Source: Bacteroidota bacterium
Lineage (GTDB): Bacteria; Bacteroidota; Bacteroidia; Chitinophagales; Chitinophagaceae
Direction of reading: 5' to 3'
Length of the DNA stretch: 64,000 bases
Assembly (NCBI GenBank): GCA_018266575.1
Contig: JAFEAE010000016.1
Location: 186,001 to 250,000, forward strand
The notes beneath the pieces are model-generated. The model made no database searches. It was not told the origin of the DNA and saw only the letters and a program-made list of their open reading frames with translations. Below, one piece after another: positions 15,972-24,374 of this stretch; the stretch's first letter is position 1, and every line of letters starts with the position of its first letter. Both the position numbers and the translations under genes were made by a program.

Positions 15972-16011
15972 ATGGATTTTTTGAAATACGAAAACTTTCG
16001 GAAATGTTAAA

Positions 16012-16110
16012 AGAAGTCGGGAAGTCAGAGAGTCCGGAAGTCGGAAAGAAAGTTGTGTTTAATGCATAATTCTTCCGGACTCTCCGTCTTTCAGACTTCC
16101 CGACTTTCTG
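16012..16110. repeat. Strong inverted repeat next to the alaS stop
   Basis: GTCGGGAAGTC (16016-16026) and GACTTCCCGAC (16094-16104) are exact inverses, as are the 13-base arms GAGAGTCCGGAAG (16028-16040) and CTTCCGGACTCTC (16072-16084). The arms nest and the whole unit ends one base from the alaS stop codon. Confidence 0.85.
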
Positions 16111-16111
16111 A

Positions 16112-18913
16112 CTACAGTAACTCCTTCACTTTCTCAATCACCGCATTAAGGTTGCTTGCGTCCTGGCCGCCGGCTGTGGCTAATGTTTTCTGGCCGCCGC
16201 CACCGCCTTTAATGATTGGTGCGATCTGTTCCTTAATAATTTTTGAAGCATCGAGGTTTTTTGCAACTGCAACATTTTCCGCTATGCTTACAGCAACGAA
16301 AGGTTTGCCGCCGATATTTGCGCAGAGCACTACTACAAAATCACGTAAATGATTTTTCAGGTCGAAGCATAATTTTTTCAGTGCATCGGCAGAAGAAACT
16401 TCAACCAACGTTCCTATGAAGTTTATTTGATTAATGATCTCATCTTTTTGTAACAACTCATTTCTTATACCAACAAGCTGACGAGCTTCGAGGTGCTCAA
16501 TATGTTTTTTTAGGTCTGAATTTTCAGTCAATAAATTATCTATAGACTTATTAATCTCTTTCGGGTTTTTAAGTGATTCACGAATTGCACGGATTGTATC
16601 GAATTGTTCATTCACCAATTCTTCTGCAGCTTTTCCACTAACAGCTTCAATACGCCGCACACCGGCCGCAACTGCAGTTTCCTGTTTTATTTTAAAGAAA
16701 CCCAATTCGCCTGTTGCGCCAACATGTGTGCCGCCGCATAATTCCACAGAATAATTCGGGTCGATGACCACCACACGAACAATGTCCCCATATTTTTCAC
16801 CGAACAAAGCCATGGCGCCGAGTTTCAGCGCTTCGTCCTTTGGCATTTCATTGATAACAACAGGAATATTTTCACGGATCTTTTCATTCACTAATTCTTC
16901 TATCTTTTTAATTTCTTCATCAGTGACTTTTGCAAAATGAGAGAAATCGAAACGCAGATGTTCTTCATTCACTAAAGAACCTTTTTGTGCAACATGTGTT
17001 CCTAATATTTTGCGTAACGCTGCATGCAGTAAATGTGTAGCCGAGTGATGAATAGCAGTTGCTTTTCTTTTTGAAACATCCACTTTCGCGATTACATCAG
17101 CATCAACATTTTGTGGCAATGATTCTGCAAAGTGAATAATTAAATCATTTTCTTTTTTTGTATCGTAAATTTTGACCTCACCCCAACCCTCTCCAAAGGA
17201 GAGGGAGCCAGTGTCGCCGACTTGTCCGCCGCTTTCTGCATAAAACGGAGTTGCATTCAACACAATTTGATAGGCTTCTTTTCCTTTGGTTTTTACCTTA
17301 CGGTATTTAACGATCTTGCTCTTTGTTTCCAACACATCATAACCAACGAATTCGGTTAATGCATGTTCATCTAAAACGACCCAGTCTTCGGTATCGATTG
17401 CTGTTGCGGCGCGGCTTCGGTTTTTTTGTTGCCGCATTTCTGATTCAAAGCCAGCCTCGTCAATAAACATTCCATTCTCTTCAGCTATTAGTTTAGTTAA
17501 ATCTAATGGAAATCCATATGTATCATTTAACTCAAAAGATTGAAACCCTCGAATGACAAGATTTACAAGATTAATTTGAATTGCTAAAGCGATTCTCTCG
17601 GATGGAACATTTAATTTTTTTACATTTTGCTGAAAGATTTCAGTCTGTTGTATTGGTTTTGAAACAAAATTTTGGGCACCTAATTCTTTTTCTATTTCCA
17701 CTGAAGGAATACCTAACATCGACAATACATTTTGGTTAAAAACCTTTATAGAATTATTTCGAATTTGTTCAAATCTTTTCAATCCTTTCTCTAATGTTCT
17801 CAAAAAACTTTCTTCTTCTTCCTTAATAACTTTTGCAACAAAATCTTTTTGCTTATCCAATTCCGGAAAAACATTTTCAAATTGTTTTGCAATTATAGCA
17901 ACCAACTGAAATAATAATGGCTGCTTATAATCCAAATAAGAATAATAATAACGCACTGCACGTCTCAAAATTCGTCGTATCACGTAACCTGCACCGGTGT
18001 TGGATGGCAATTGTCCGTCTGCAATACAAAAACTTATTGCACGGATATGATCTGATAATACACGAAATGCTACATCCTGTTTGCTGTCAGTATTTGTATA
18101 TTTTTTTGAAGTTATCTTTTCTATCTCTGCAATTGTTCCCGTAAACACATCTGTATCATAATTACTTTGCTTGCCCTGAATTACACGCACCAGCCTTTCC
18201 AACCCCATTCCGGTATCAACATGTTTTGCAGGCAACTGTTCAAGTGTTCCGTCTTTTAACCTGTTGAACTGAATGAACACATTGTTCCAGATCTCCATCA
18301 CCATACCTGTATCGTCATTATTCACTAAATCATGGCCGTTATTGTTTGCTTCAGGCCTTGTGTCGTAATGGATCTCTGTGCAAGGGCCGCAAGGGCCGGT
18401 GTCGCCCATTTCCCAGAAATTATCTTTTTTATTGCCCATTAAAATACGGTCTTCAGCTATCCATTTTTTCCATTCATTATAGGCTTCTTCATCTTTTGGC
18501 AAACCTTCTTTTTCATCGCCTTCGAAAATGGTTACATACAACCTGTCTTTATCAAGTTTATAAACTTCTGTCAGCAATTCCCAGCTCCAGGCAATAGCTT
18601 CTTTTTTAAAATAATCTCCGAAACTCCAGTTGCCCAGCATTTCAAACATCGTGTGGTGGTAGGTATCCACCCCAACTTCTTCCAGGTCGTTATGTTTGCC
18701 ACTAACACGCAAACATTTTTGCGTATCGGCAACACGCGGGTTCGGCGATTTTTTATTTCCCAGGAAAAAATCCTTGAACTGGTTCATGCCGGCATTGGTA
18801 AACAATAACGTGGGGTCGTTTTTAACAACGATCGGTGCCGAGGGGACAATAACATGCCCTTTTGATCTGAAAAAATCCATGAATTTTTGCCGTATCTCTG
18901 CGCTGGTCATCAT
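16112..18913 (-). CDS. alaS: Alanine--tRNA ligase with two unusual insertions
   Basis: Charges tRNA-Ala and edits mischarged Ser/Gly. The class II core begins SAEIRQKFMDFFRSKGHVIV and includes LRVSGKHNDLEEVG and a WNNVFIQFNR segment. The editing domain has ATHLLHAALRKILG and the CGGTHVG motif. The C-terminal DHHA1 part ends GGGGGGQ-KTLATAGGQ-like. At 933 aa it is longer than the usual 870-880. About 71 extra residues lie between KRFEQI and FELNDTYGFP (17539-17755). A block SLSFGEGWGEV, a dispersed repeat read in frame, sits in the loop before KIYDTKKEND. The core motifs are intact, so the enzyme should be active. ATGs at 18913 and 18910 are both possible. Confidence 0.95.
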   Translation of the reverse strand: MMTSAEIRQKFMDFFRSKGHVIVPSAPIVVKNDPTLLFTNAGMNQFKDFFLGNKKSPNPRVADTQKCLRVSGKHNDLEEVGVDTYHHTMFEMLGNWSFGDYFKKEAIAWSWELLTEVYKLDKDRLYVTIFEGDEKEGLPKDEEAYNEWKKWIAEDRILMGNKKDNFWEMGDTGPCGPCTEIHYDTRPEANNNGHDLVNNDDTGMVMEIWNNVFIQFNRLKDGTLEQLPAKHVDTGMGLERLVRVIQGKQSNYDTDVFTGTIAEIEKITSKKYTNTDSKQDVAFRVLSDHIRAISFCIADGQLPSNTGAGYVIRRILRRAVRYYYSYLDYKQPLLFQLVAIIAKQFENVFPELDKQKDFVAKVIKEEEESFLRTLEKGLKRFEQIRNNSIKVFNQNVLSMLGIPSVEIEKELGAQNFVSKPIQQTEIFQQNVKKLNVPSERIALAIQINLVNLVIRGFQSFELNDTYGFPLDLTKLIAEENGMFIDEAGFESEMRQQKNRSRAATAIDTEDWVVLDEHALTEFVGYDVLETKSKIVKYRKVKTKGKEAYQIVLNATPFYAESGGQVGDTGSLSFGEGWGEVKIYDTKKENDLIIHFAESLPQNVDADVIAKVDVSKRKATAIHHSATHLLHAALRKILGTHVAQKGSLVNEEHLRFDFSHFAKVTDEEIKKIEELVNEKIRENIPVVINEMPKDEALKLGAMALFGEKYGDIVRVVVIDPNYSVELCGGTHVGATGELGFFKIKQETAVAAGVRRIEAVSGKAAEELVNEQFDTIRAIRESLKNPKEINKSIDNLLTENSDLKKHIEHLEARQLVGIRNELLQKDEIINQINFIGTLVEVSSADALKKLCFDLKNHLRDFVVVLCANIGGKPFVAVSIAENVAVAKNLDASKIIKEQIAPIIKGGGGGQKTLATAGGQDASNLNAVIEKVKELL
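17175..17210. repeat. Dispersed CCTCACCCCAACCCTCTCC repeat inside alaS
   Basis: Contains AACCCTCTCC...GGAGAGGG, an inverted repeat. The same CCTCAC-AACCCTCTCC-GGAGA-AGAGGG design occurs outside genes at 20027-20056. Here it encodes SLSFGEGWGEV on the minus strand. Confidence 0.75.
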
Positions 18914-18965
18914 ATTCGGAACAATCTTTGGTTGTTTGTTGAGTTTCTAAGAATTATATTTGTAA

Positions 18966-18994
18966 CCCTCTGATTAACGAGAGGTGCAAAGGTA
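18966..18994 (-). promoter_or_regulatory. alaS promoter box with a 5'-end hairpin
   Basis: TACCTTTGC on the minus strand (18986-18994) is a full -7 match. Just downstream the RNA would read CCTCT, 8 bases, AGAGG (18967-18984), a hairpin at the extreme 5' end of the mRNA that may protect it. Confidence 0.5.
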
Positions 18995-19049
18995 GCCAAT
19001 TCAGATTGTTTTTATAATTCAGAAAACCCGTTGATCAGATGCTTGCATC

Positions 19050-20021
19050 ATGAAAAAGATCAAGTACTATTATAATACCAATACGCTCCGATATGAAAAA
19101 CTGGAGACGCCCCTGCGGGTTACCTTGCTGCGCATCCTTGGTTTTTTATCTGCTGCTATAGTTACTGCCGTTATTTTAGTTTCGCTTGCGTATAAATATT
19201 TTCCTTCGGCAAATGAAAAAAGACTGATGCAAAGAAATGAAGCTTTGCACGACAATTATTATCTGCTCGAAGACAAAGTAAAAAAGCTGCAGGAGCAAAT
19301 GAGTGAGCTGGAGAAACGGGATAACAATGTGTACCGCGCTATTTTTGAAGCGAATCCAATCCCCGATAGTGCCCGTGCAAAAGCAATGGCGCAGCAACAG
19401 GAAATCCAGTTGGTGCAGGGAATGGACCAGGAAAATTTATCTACTTCTATTTCCAATACATTGAACACGCTTACCGCACGTATTGCACATCAAACAAAAT
19501 CATATACGGAAATCGATGGTTTTATAAAAAATAAAGAGCAACTGCTTGCATGCACACCAGCCATACAACCCGTAAGCAATAAAGACCTGAGCCGGATTGC
19601 TTCTGGTTTTGGCTATCGCATCGATCCGGTTTATAAAACCACTAAATTCCATGCCGGGCTTGATTTTGCTGCGCCGCAGGGAACACCGATCTACGCAACA
19701 GCAAACGGAACTGTTGAAACTGCAGGCAACACAGGAAATGGTTATGGAAACCATGTGGTGATCAATCATGGTTATGGTTATCAAACATTATACGGGCACA
19801 TGTTCCGCATAAAAGTGCGCCCCGGCCAGCATATTAAACGTGGGGAAATAATCGGCTGGGTTGGAAGCACGGGAAAAAGTACAGGGCCGCATTGTCATTA
19901 CGAAGTGCACAGAAATGGCGAGCCTGTTGACCCGGTTTATTATTTTTATAATGATATTACTCCCGAACAATATGACCGATTGCTGAAGCTTGCTGCATCA
20001 AGCAACCAGAGTTTTGATTAA
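19050..20021 (+). CDS. M23 family metallopeptidase, single-pass membrane protein
   Basis: Predicted cell-wall hydrolase or regulator, 323 aa. A transmembrane helix (about 25-48) is followed by a coiled coil (about 57-95), and a LytM/M23 domain fills 185-300. Zinc ligands are visible: H201 and D205 in KFHAGLDFAAP, and H283 in GPHCHYEVH with H281. GTPIYATANGTV, GYGNHVVINHG and LYGHM are canonical. All catalytic residues are present, so an active peptidoglycan endopeptidase is likely, unlike degenerate EnvC-type activators. It is divergent from alaS and ends at a hairpin terminator. Confidence 0.92.
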   Translation: MKKIKYYYNTNTLRYEKLETPLRVTLLRILGFLSAAIVTAVILVSLAYKYFPSANEKRLMQRNEALHDNYYLLEDKVKKLQEQMSELEKRDNNVYRAIFEANPIPDSARAKAMAQQQEIQLVQGMDQENLSTSISNTLNTLTARIAHQTKSYTEIDGFIKNKEQLLACTPAIQPVSNKDLSRIASGFGYRIDPVYKTTKFHAGLDFAAPQGTPIYATANGTVETAGNTGNGYGNHVVINHGYGYQTLYGHMFRIKVRPGQHIKRGEIIGWVGSTGKSTGPHCHYEVHRNGEPVDPVYYFYNDITPEQYDRLLKLAASSNQSFD

Positions 20022-20026
20022 AAGCC

Positions 20027-20062
20027 TCACTTAACCCTCTCCGGAGAAGAGGGCTTTTGAGG
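20027..20062 (+). terminator. Terminator-like dispersed repeat after the M23 gene
   Basis: CCCTCT (20036-20041) pairs with AGAGGG (20049-20054) followed by CTTTTG. The sequence belongs to the same repeat type as the block inside alaS. Confidence 0.6.
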
Positions 20063-20208
20063 ATCCTGATGAAAAAGAATTTACAAAAGTTGAAATCTTT
20101 ATTACCCTATAAATTTTTCCACAGTTATTAAAAACCTGTGTGATATTAACAACTTAACATCCGTATCTTTAATTACCGGAATGGTTTTTGCCTCAAGAAT
20201 ATTTTTGC

Positions 20209-20805
20209 ATGGATACGCCACTACAACAAATAGCATTTGATTTTTCAGCGGAAACATCTTCGCCATCAACCCCACCACCAATTATTTTGCAGGAAGAGCA
20301 ACCTGTTAATGTAGGCGTTCGCATTAAGGCATTAAAAAATATTGTCCCGGTTGAAGAAACTGTTGAGCCGGTAGTGGAAGAAGTTGTAATTGAGAAAGAA
20401 ATCAAAAAAGGAAAATCCACACGCGGCAGAAAATCCATCAAGCAAACAGCTGCGGAAGCAGACCTGATCACTATTCCGGAAGATGAACAATTGTTCAGCA
20501 AACAATATTATTCCATCGGAGAAGTAGCAGAAATGTTTCGCGTGAATCATTCATTGCTACGTTTCTGGGAAAATGAATTTGATATTATTCAGCCAAGAAA
20601 AAACCGGAAAGGCGACAGGCATTTTCGCCCGGTAGATATAAAAAACCTTCACCTCATTTATCATTTACTCCGCCAGCGCAAATACACTATTGAAGGTGCG
20701 AAAGATTTTTTAAAGAAGAATAAGAAAGCGGAAGAACGATTTCAGGCTATTCAAAAATTACAACAGATAAAAGGATTTTTGCTGGAGATGAAAGCTACTT
20801 TGTAA
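20209..20805 (+). CDS. MerR-family transcriptional regulator
   Basis: DNA-binding regulator of 198 aa. The first 95 residues are an acidic, Pro/Glu/Val-rich, probably disordered extension with a basic KKGKSTRGRKSIK patch. The MerR winged HTH follows at about 100-170 (YYSIGEVAEMFRVNHSLLRF, WENEFDIIQPRKNRKGDRHF). The short C-terminal helix lacks any cysteine-type effector site, so the signal is unknown. The ATG at 20209 is used because the upstream alternative start gives only unconserved-looking residues. This arrangement is common in Bacteroidota, where such a gene often sits beside an M23 peptidase gene. Confidence 0.85.
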   Translation: MDTPLQQIAFDFSAETSSPSTPPPIILQEEQPVNVGVRIKALKNIVPVEETVEPVVEEVVIEKEIKKGKSTRGRKSIKQTAAEADLITIPEDEQLFSKQYYSIGEVAEMFRVNHSLLRFWENEFDIIQPRKNRKGDRHFRPVDIKNLHLIYHLLRQRKYTIEGAKDFLKKNKKAEERFQAIQKLQQIKGFLLEMKATL

Positions 20806-20811
20806 ATAAAT

Positions 20812-20900
20812 AATAAGAAATTAAAAATAAGGAATGAGAAAATTTGCGAATGCATGTTGCATTACAGAACTTTTTCATTCCTTATTTTTAATTTTTTATT
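20812..20900. repeat. Inverted repeat with 19-bp perfect arms between convergent genes
   Basis: AATTAAAAATAAGGAATGA (20819-20837) is the exact inverse of 20875-20893. It spans the end of the MerR gene and the mscS stop and could terminate both. Confidence 0.85.
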
Positions 20901-21993
20901 CCCTATTATTTTTTGTAATCACATTCACATCAGTACTTGCCCCTGCAATTTCTATATGGAGTTGTTCCATCAAACGCATGATCTCAATATTCACTTGCTG
21001 TTTTAAATTATTGAAATCATCCAATGGAATCGGGGTTGTAAAAAAATCAACATTTACTAAATATGCATTGGAGGCGATATCATTCATAAATACGCTCTGG
21101 CTGATAATGATATCTTTTTTAAGGATATTTTTTAACCCATTGGTAAACTCATTCATAGTATTCGCAGAAGCCGATAAACTAACCTGCAAACGTATTTCTG
21201 CTTTTCGCTGGGTTCTCAACGTTAGGTTATCTACAATGCTATCCACCATTTGTTTGTTAGGAACAGTTACATACGTTTTTTGATCTGTACGAATTCGTGT
21301 GCTGCGCAAACCGATCTTTTCAATATTCCCGGTAAAACCCTGCACTTTTATTACATCGCCTGCAGTAAATGGTTTGTCAAAAAATATAATGAATGAGGCA
21401 ATAAGGTTTTCTACACTTTCTTTTGCAGCCAAAGCAAGTGCTGCGCCTGCAATTCCAAGCCCTGCTGTTAATTTGGTTACTTCTACATTGAAAGCAAATG
21501 CAAGCACCATCAACACTCCGATGATAGCTACTATAACTTTTAAAAAATCACGAAAGAAAACAACGATCTGGTTATCGCGTAGGTCGCCGGACACTGCCGC
21601 TTTTTTGGCGAGTATGAGTGCAACAAAATCGATGATACGCAATAACAACCAGATAAAGCCTGTGATAATAATTGCTATGGCAATATTATGGATGATGGTT
21701 TTCGCCGGCACTTCAAAAATATCGAAATCTATTTCTGTTGGAAAATGCAGTTTTTCTATGGCTGCAAATGAAATAAATAAGAAAAGAAAAGTAGAGATCG
21801 GCGCTGCAACAAGGTTTACAAAAAAAGTTTTATCAATACCGGATGAAAATCTTTTTACGATCCGGAATAAAAGTTTTGCGATATATCGTGAAAGGAAGCG
21901 TTTAAGAATGAGTGCAAGCAGTATAGTAATAACTACACCAAGATATTTTTTTAGCGGGTTGCTGAATATTACCTGGTCCCAAAAATCGTTCAT
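20896..21993 (-). CDS. MscS-family small-conductance mechanosensitive channel
   Basis: Inner-membrane channel that opens under membrane tension. At 365 aa it has four or five hydrophobic helices in the first 190 residues, then the pore-lining helix rich in Gly/Ala (LTAGLGIAGAALALAAKESVENLI) and the beta domain GDVIKVQGFTGNIEKIGLRSTRI with PNKQMVDSIVDN, as in MscS. The C-terminal alpha/beta domain ends at about 355. A TAAATTTGC promoter box (22021-22029) lies 28 bases upstream of the ATG. It is a single-gene unit converging on the MerR gene. Confidence 0.92.
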   Translation of the reverse strand: MNDFWDQVIFSNPLKKYLGVVITILLALILKRFLSRYIAKLLFRIVKRFSSGIDKTFFVNLVAAPISTFLFLFISFAAIEKLHFPTEIDFDIFEVPAKTIIHNIAIAIIITGFIWLLLRIIDFVALILAKKAAVSGDLRDNQIVVFFRDFLKVIVAIIGVLMVLAFAFNVEVTKLTAGLGIAGAALALAAKESVENLIASFIIFFDKPFTAGDVIKVQGFTGNIEKIGLRSTRIRTDQKTYVTVPNKQMVDSIVDNLTLRTQRKAEIRLQVSLSASANTMNEFTNGLKNILKKDIIISQSVFMNDIASNAYLVNVDFFTTPIPLDDFNNLKQQVNIEIMRLMEQLHIEIAGASTDVNVITKNNRE

Positions 21994-22020
21994 GACTAAA
22001 AATTTATAGCTAACCTGAAA

Positions 22021-22029
22021 GCAAATTTA
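22021..22029 (-). promoter_or_regulatory. Bacteroidota -7 box for mscS
   Basis: TAAATTTGC on the minus strand matches TAnnTTTG, 28 bases before the mscS ATG. Confidence 0.55.
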
Positions 22030-22050
22030 TTGTAATTGAAACTATCAGGT

Positions 22051-22866
22051 TTACCGTCGTGCATAAACCTGGAGCACATTTTTTTTCAACACATAAATTG
22101 CCGGTGAGGTAACTTTTATTTTTTGTGCATTCAAATATGCGTCGGGCAAAGCCTCCTGCTGAATATCCAATTTTCCCAATTGATATTTCAAAAAGAATTT
22201 ATCGTTTCTGCCGATCAGGCTTTTATCAATCACGGTAAAATCCTGCCAGTCTTTTAACTGCACATGGCTTTTCAATGTTCCGTAATGGTCGAAGGCATAT
22301 ACACCTCTGGTACTGTCGTATAAATACACCAATTCATTTTGATCGATGATGACAGAAGGATCTGGAACAAAATCAAATAACTGCCTGAAATCTGTTGTCT
22401 GGCTCACCAATGTTCCGTCATCTGCAACACGTTTTAATTGCGCATCCAGTTCATCAAAGAACCAGATATTATTGTCATAGGCAAGGCCAATTGCTTTCAC
22501 CTGGAAAATGCCGAGTTTGCGCAGGTCAATGGTATTGAGGATATTCAGGAAACGGTCTGTTTCAACAATCGTTGCAAAATCTTTATAGTAGATTAATATT
22601 TTAAGCGGATTGGTCACATCAATGAATGAGATATCCCCGAAACGTGTTACAGCATTATACACACCAAGTGAATCTCCGTTTGCGCTAACTTTTTTTAACT
22701 GATTGGTTTTGGAAAGAAGATAGATGTTGCCCACATTATCTACCGTAAAATCGGCAATATCCCCTTCAATAGTTTTGGAAAGAGCAAATGCAGAATCTGT
22801 TTGCGCATATACATTAGCGTTATATAATGCGGTGGAAAAAAATATTAAAAAAAATATGCGCTTCAA
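22051..22866 (-). CDS. Exported beta-propeller-like hypothetical protein
   Basis: 271 aa with a clear signal peptide (MKRIFFLIFFSTALYNANVYAQ). The mature part has repeated hydrophobic strands separated by turns, e.g. DFTVDNVGNIYLLSK, LAYDNNIWFFDE, DQNELVYLYDS, at spacing suggesting a six-bladed NHL-like propeller. I do not recognise a specific family. The start is TTG, overlapping the lpxH stop (TTGA), so translation is coupled to lpxH. It is the last gene of the rsfS-ftsH-lutC-lpxH cluster. An envelope role is plausible from export and position but is only inferred. Confidence 0.7.
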   Translation of the reverse strand: MKRIFFLIFFSTALYNANVYAQTDSAFALSKTIEGDIADFTVDNVGNIYLLSKTNQLKKVSANGDSLGVYNAVTRFGDISFIDVTNPLKILIYYKDFATIVETDRFLNILNTIDLRKLGIFQVKAIGLAYDNNIWFFDELDAQLKRVADDGTLVSQTTDFRQLFDFVPDPSVIIDQNELVYLYDSTRGVYAFDHYGTLKSHVQLKDWQDFTVIDKSLIGRNDKFFLKYQLGKLDIQQEALPDAYLNAQKIKVTSPAIYVLKKNVLQVYARR

Positions 22867-23675
22867 TGTCTGATGATTTTATTTTCCATTTCCGGCAGCC
22901 ATGATTTTAATTGCAGGTCATTTCCGTCGAATACAGCATACGTGCAATAATTGATCCAATCGCCGAGGTTAATATAACGAGCCCGGCCCCTGGCCCCTGT
23001 TCCGGAGGATAGTGGAGTAATATGGTAATCTATCGGCAAATGCCTGTGCCCGAAAATGAGATAATCAAAATACGAATTTTGTAAAACTTCTTTGCAATAG
23101 GTGATCAACCATTCATTTTCTTCCCCTAAAAAATGATCATCCAATTGCCCGGTGGAAGCACGGCTTTTCCTGCTGAAATAATTTGCAATACCTACGCCGA
23201 TCGCAGGGGGCAAAATGCCAAAAAGCCATTGGCAAAATTTATTGCGAAAAATTTTTTTTATGAATTTGTAACCATGATCGCCGGGCCCTAATCCATCCCC
23301 GTGCCCAATGAGGAATTTCTTTTCATTCCATTGAAATGTTTTAGGTTCGTGATAAACAGGGATATTCAATTCTTCTTCAAAATATCCGCTCATCCACATA
23401 TCATGGTTGCCGACAAAAAAATGAATGGGCACACCTGCATCGGAAATCTCTGCCAGCTTTCCTAAAATACGTGTGAAGCCCTTTGGTACAACAGTCCTGT
23501 ATTCATACCAAAAATCAAACAGGTCCCCCACAATAAAAATTTCAGAAGCATCTTTTCTTATTTCTTCCAGGAATTGAATAATACGTTTCTCGCGGGCAAG
23601 GCTTACCAAACGGTCTGGTGCACCGAGATGGAAATCGGAGAGAAAGTAAATTTTTTTTCCGGGAAGAATTTGCAT
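22863..23675 (-). CDS. lpxH: UDP-2,3-diacylglucosamine diphosphatase
   Basis: Calcineurin-type phosphoesterase that hydrolyses UDP-2,3-diacyl-GlcN to lipid X in lipid A synthesis, at the cytoplasmic face of the inner membrane. Metal-binding motifs are all visible in order: LSDFHLG, VGDLFDFWYEY, VGNHDMW, GHGDG and FGHRHLP. The 270-aa length is usual for Bacteroidota LpxH. The insertion with GIANYFSRKSRAS corresponds to the lid region that binds the acyl chains. It lies 32 bases after lutC and overlaps the next gene by four bases. Its presence indicates an outer membrane with lipid A. Confidence 0.92.
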   Translation of the reverse strand: MQILPGKKIYFLSDFHLGAPDRLVSLAREKRIIQFLEEIRKDASEIFIVGDLFDFWYEYRTVVPKGFTRILGKLAEISDAGVPIHFFVGNHDMWMSGYFEEELNIPVYHEPKTFQWNEKKFLIGHGDGLGPGDHGYKFIKKIFRNKFCQWLFGILPPAIGVGIANYFSRKSRASTGQLDDHFLGEENEWLITYCKEVLQNSYFDYLIFGHRHLPIDYHITPLSSGTGARGRARYINLGDWINYCTYAVFDGNDLQLKSWLPEMENKIIRH

Positions 23676-23707
23676 CTCGTAAAAATAGCAAATAAAAATT
23701 TTGCTGC

Positions 23708-24349
23708 TCAGGATTGTTCGTCCACCAAAAAAACATAAACTTCTTTCGGGCCATGTACACCCACAACCAATGTTTTTTCAATATCAGCAGTACGGCTGGG
23801 CCCTGTAGCAAATGTGATAAGTGAAGGAAGGTTGCTTTGATATTTTTCTTTCAGCAACTGCAAACCGTCTTTAATATCATACACAAGCTGGTTAGTATAT
23901 GCAATGCAAATATGTATAGGCGCATATACACTAACCGTGCGACCGCTCTGTTGCGCCGCACTTAACACGATGCTTCCGGTCCTTGCAACAAGTAACTCGC
24001 AGGTTGTAATGCCGACATCGCAATCGTTAAGGTTTGGTGCAGAAAAGTTGCTGAAATTATTTTGCTGTAAAACGGATTTCAATTTATCCTCGATGCAATA
24101 CAAATTTTTCCAATCGTTGTGATTGGCTAACGCATTGAGCTGTTCCGCCATTTCCCTACTATTTACGCAAAAAATGAATTTTCCTTTTAGCTTGGTGAAC
24201 TGTTCTGCAAATTCTACTTCAAGCTCTTGTTTTGCGGGTTGAAAAACAGAGTTGTTACCTTCACTTTGCGGAAAAGGAATAGGCGTTGAATGACTCAACG
24301 CCTGGCGAATTTTTCTGAGAATATTTTCCTTTGCAGGTGATACTTTCAT
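23708..24349 (-). CDS. LUD-domain protein, LutC/YkgG type
   Basis: 213 aa, soluble, with the LUD fold seen in LutC (L-lactate utilisation). Visible features are the N-terminal helix KENILRKIRQAL and the conserved core DVGITTCELLVARTGSIVLS followed by APIHICIAYTNQLVYDI. The SLITFATGPSRTADIEKTLV-VGVHGPKEVYVFL end matches the ligand-binding strand-turn of this family. LutB (iron-sulfur) is also encoded in this window but 23 kb away. Position next to ftsH suggests a broader role in this lineage. ATG at 24349; 25 bases after ftsH. Confidence 0.88.
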   Translation of the reverse strand: MKVSPAKENILRKIRQALSHSTPIPFPQSEGNNSVFQPAKQELEVEFAEQFTKLKGKFIFCVNSREMAEQLNALANHNDWKNLYCIEDKLKSVLQQNNFSNFSAPNLNDCDVGITTCELLVARTGSIVLSAAQQSGRTVSVYAPIHICIAYTNQLVYDIKDGLQLLKEKYQSNLPSLITFATGPSRTADIEKTLVVGVHGPKEVYVFLVDEQS

Positions 24350-24374
24350 ATTACATACTTCCGTTGGGAAGAAA

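Noticed and set aside
20200..20207. TATTTTTG as promoter of the MerR-type gene
   Set aside because: It ends one base before the ATG at 20209, so the transcript would begin inside the coding region; a weaker TATCTTTA at 20164 is a better candidate.
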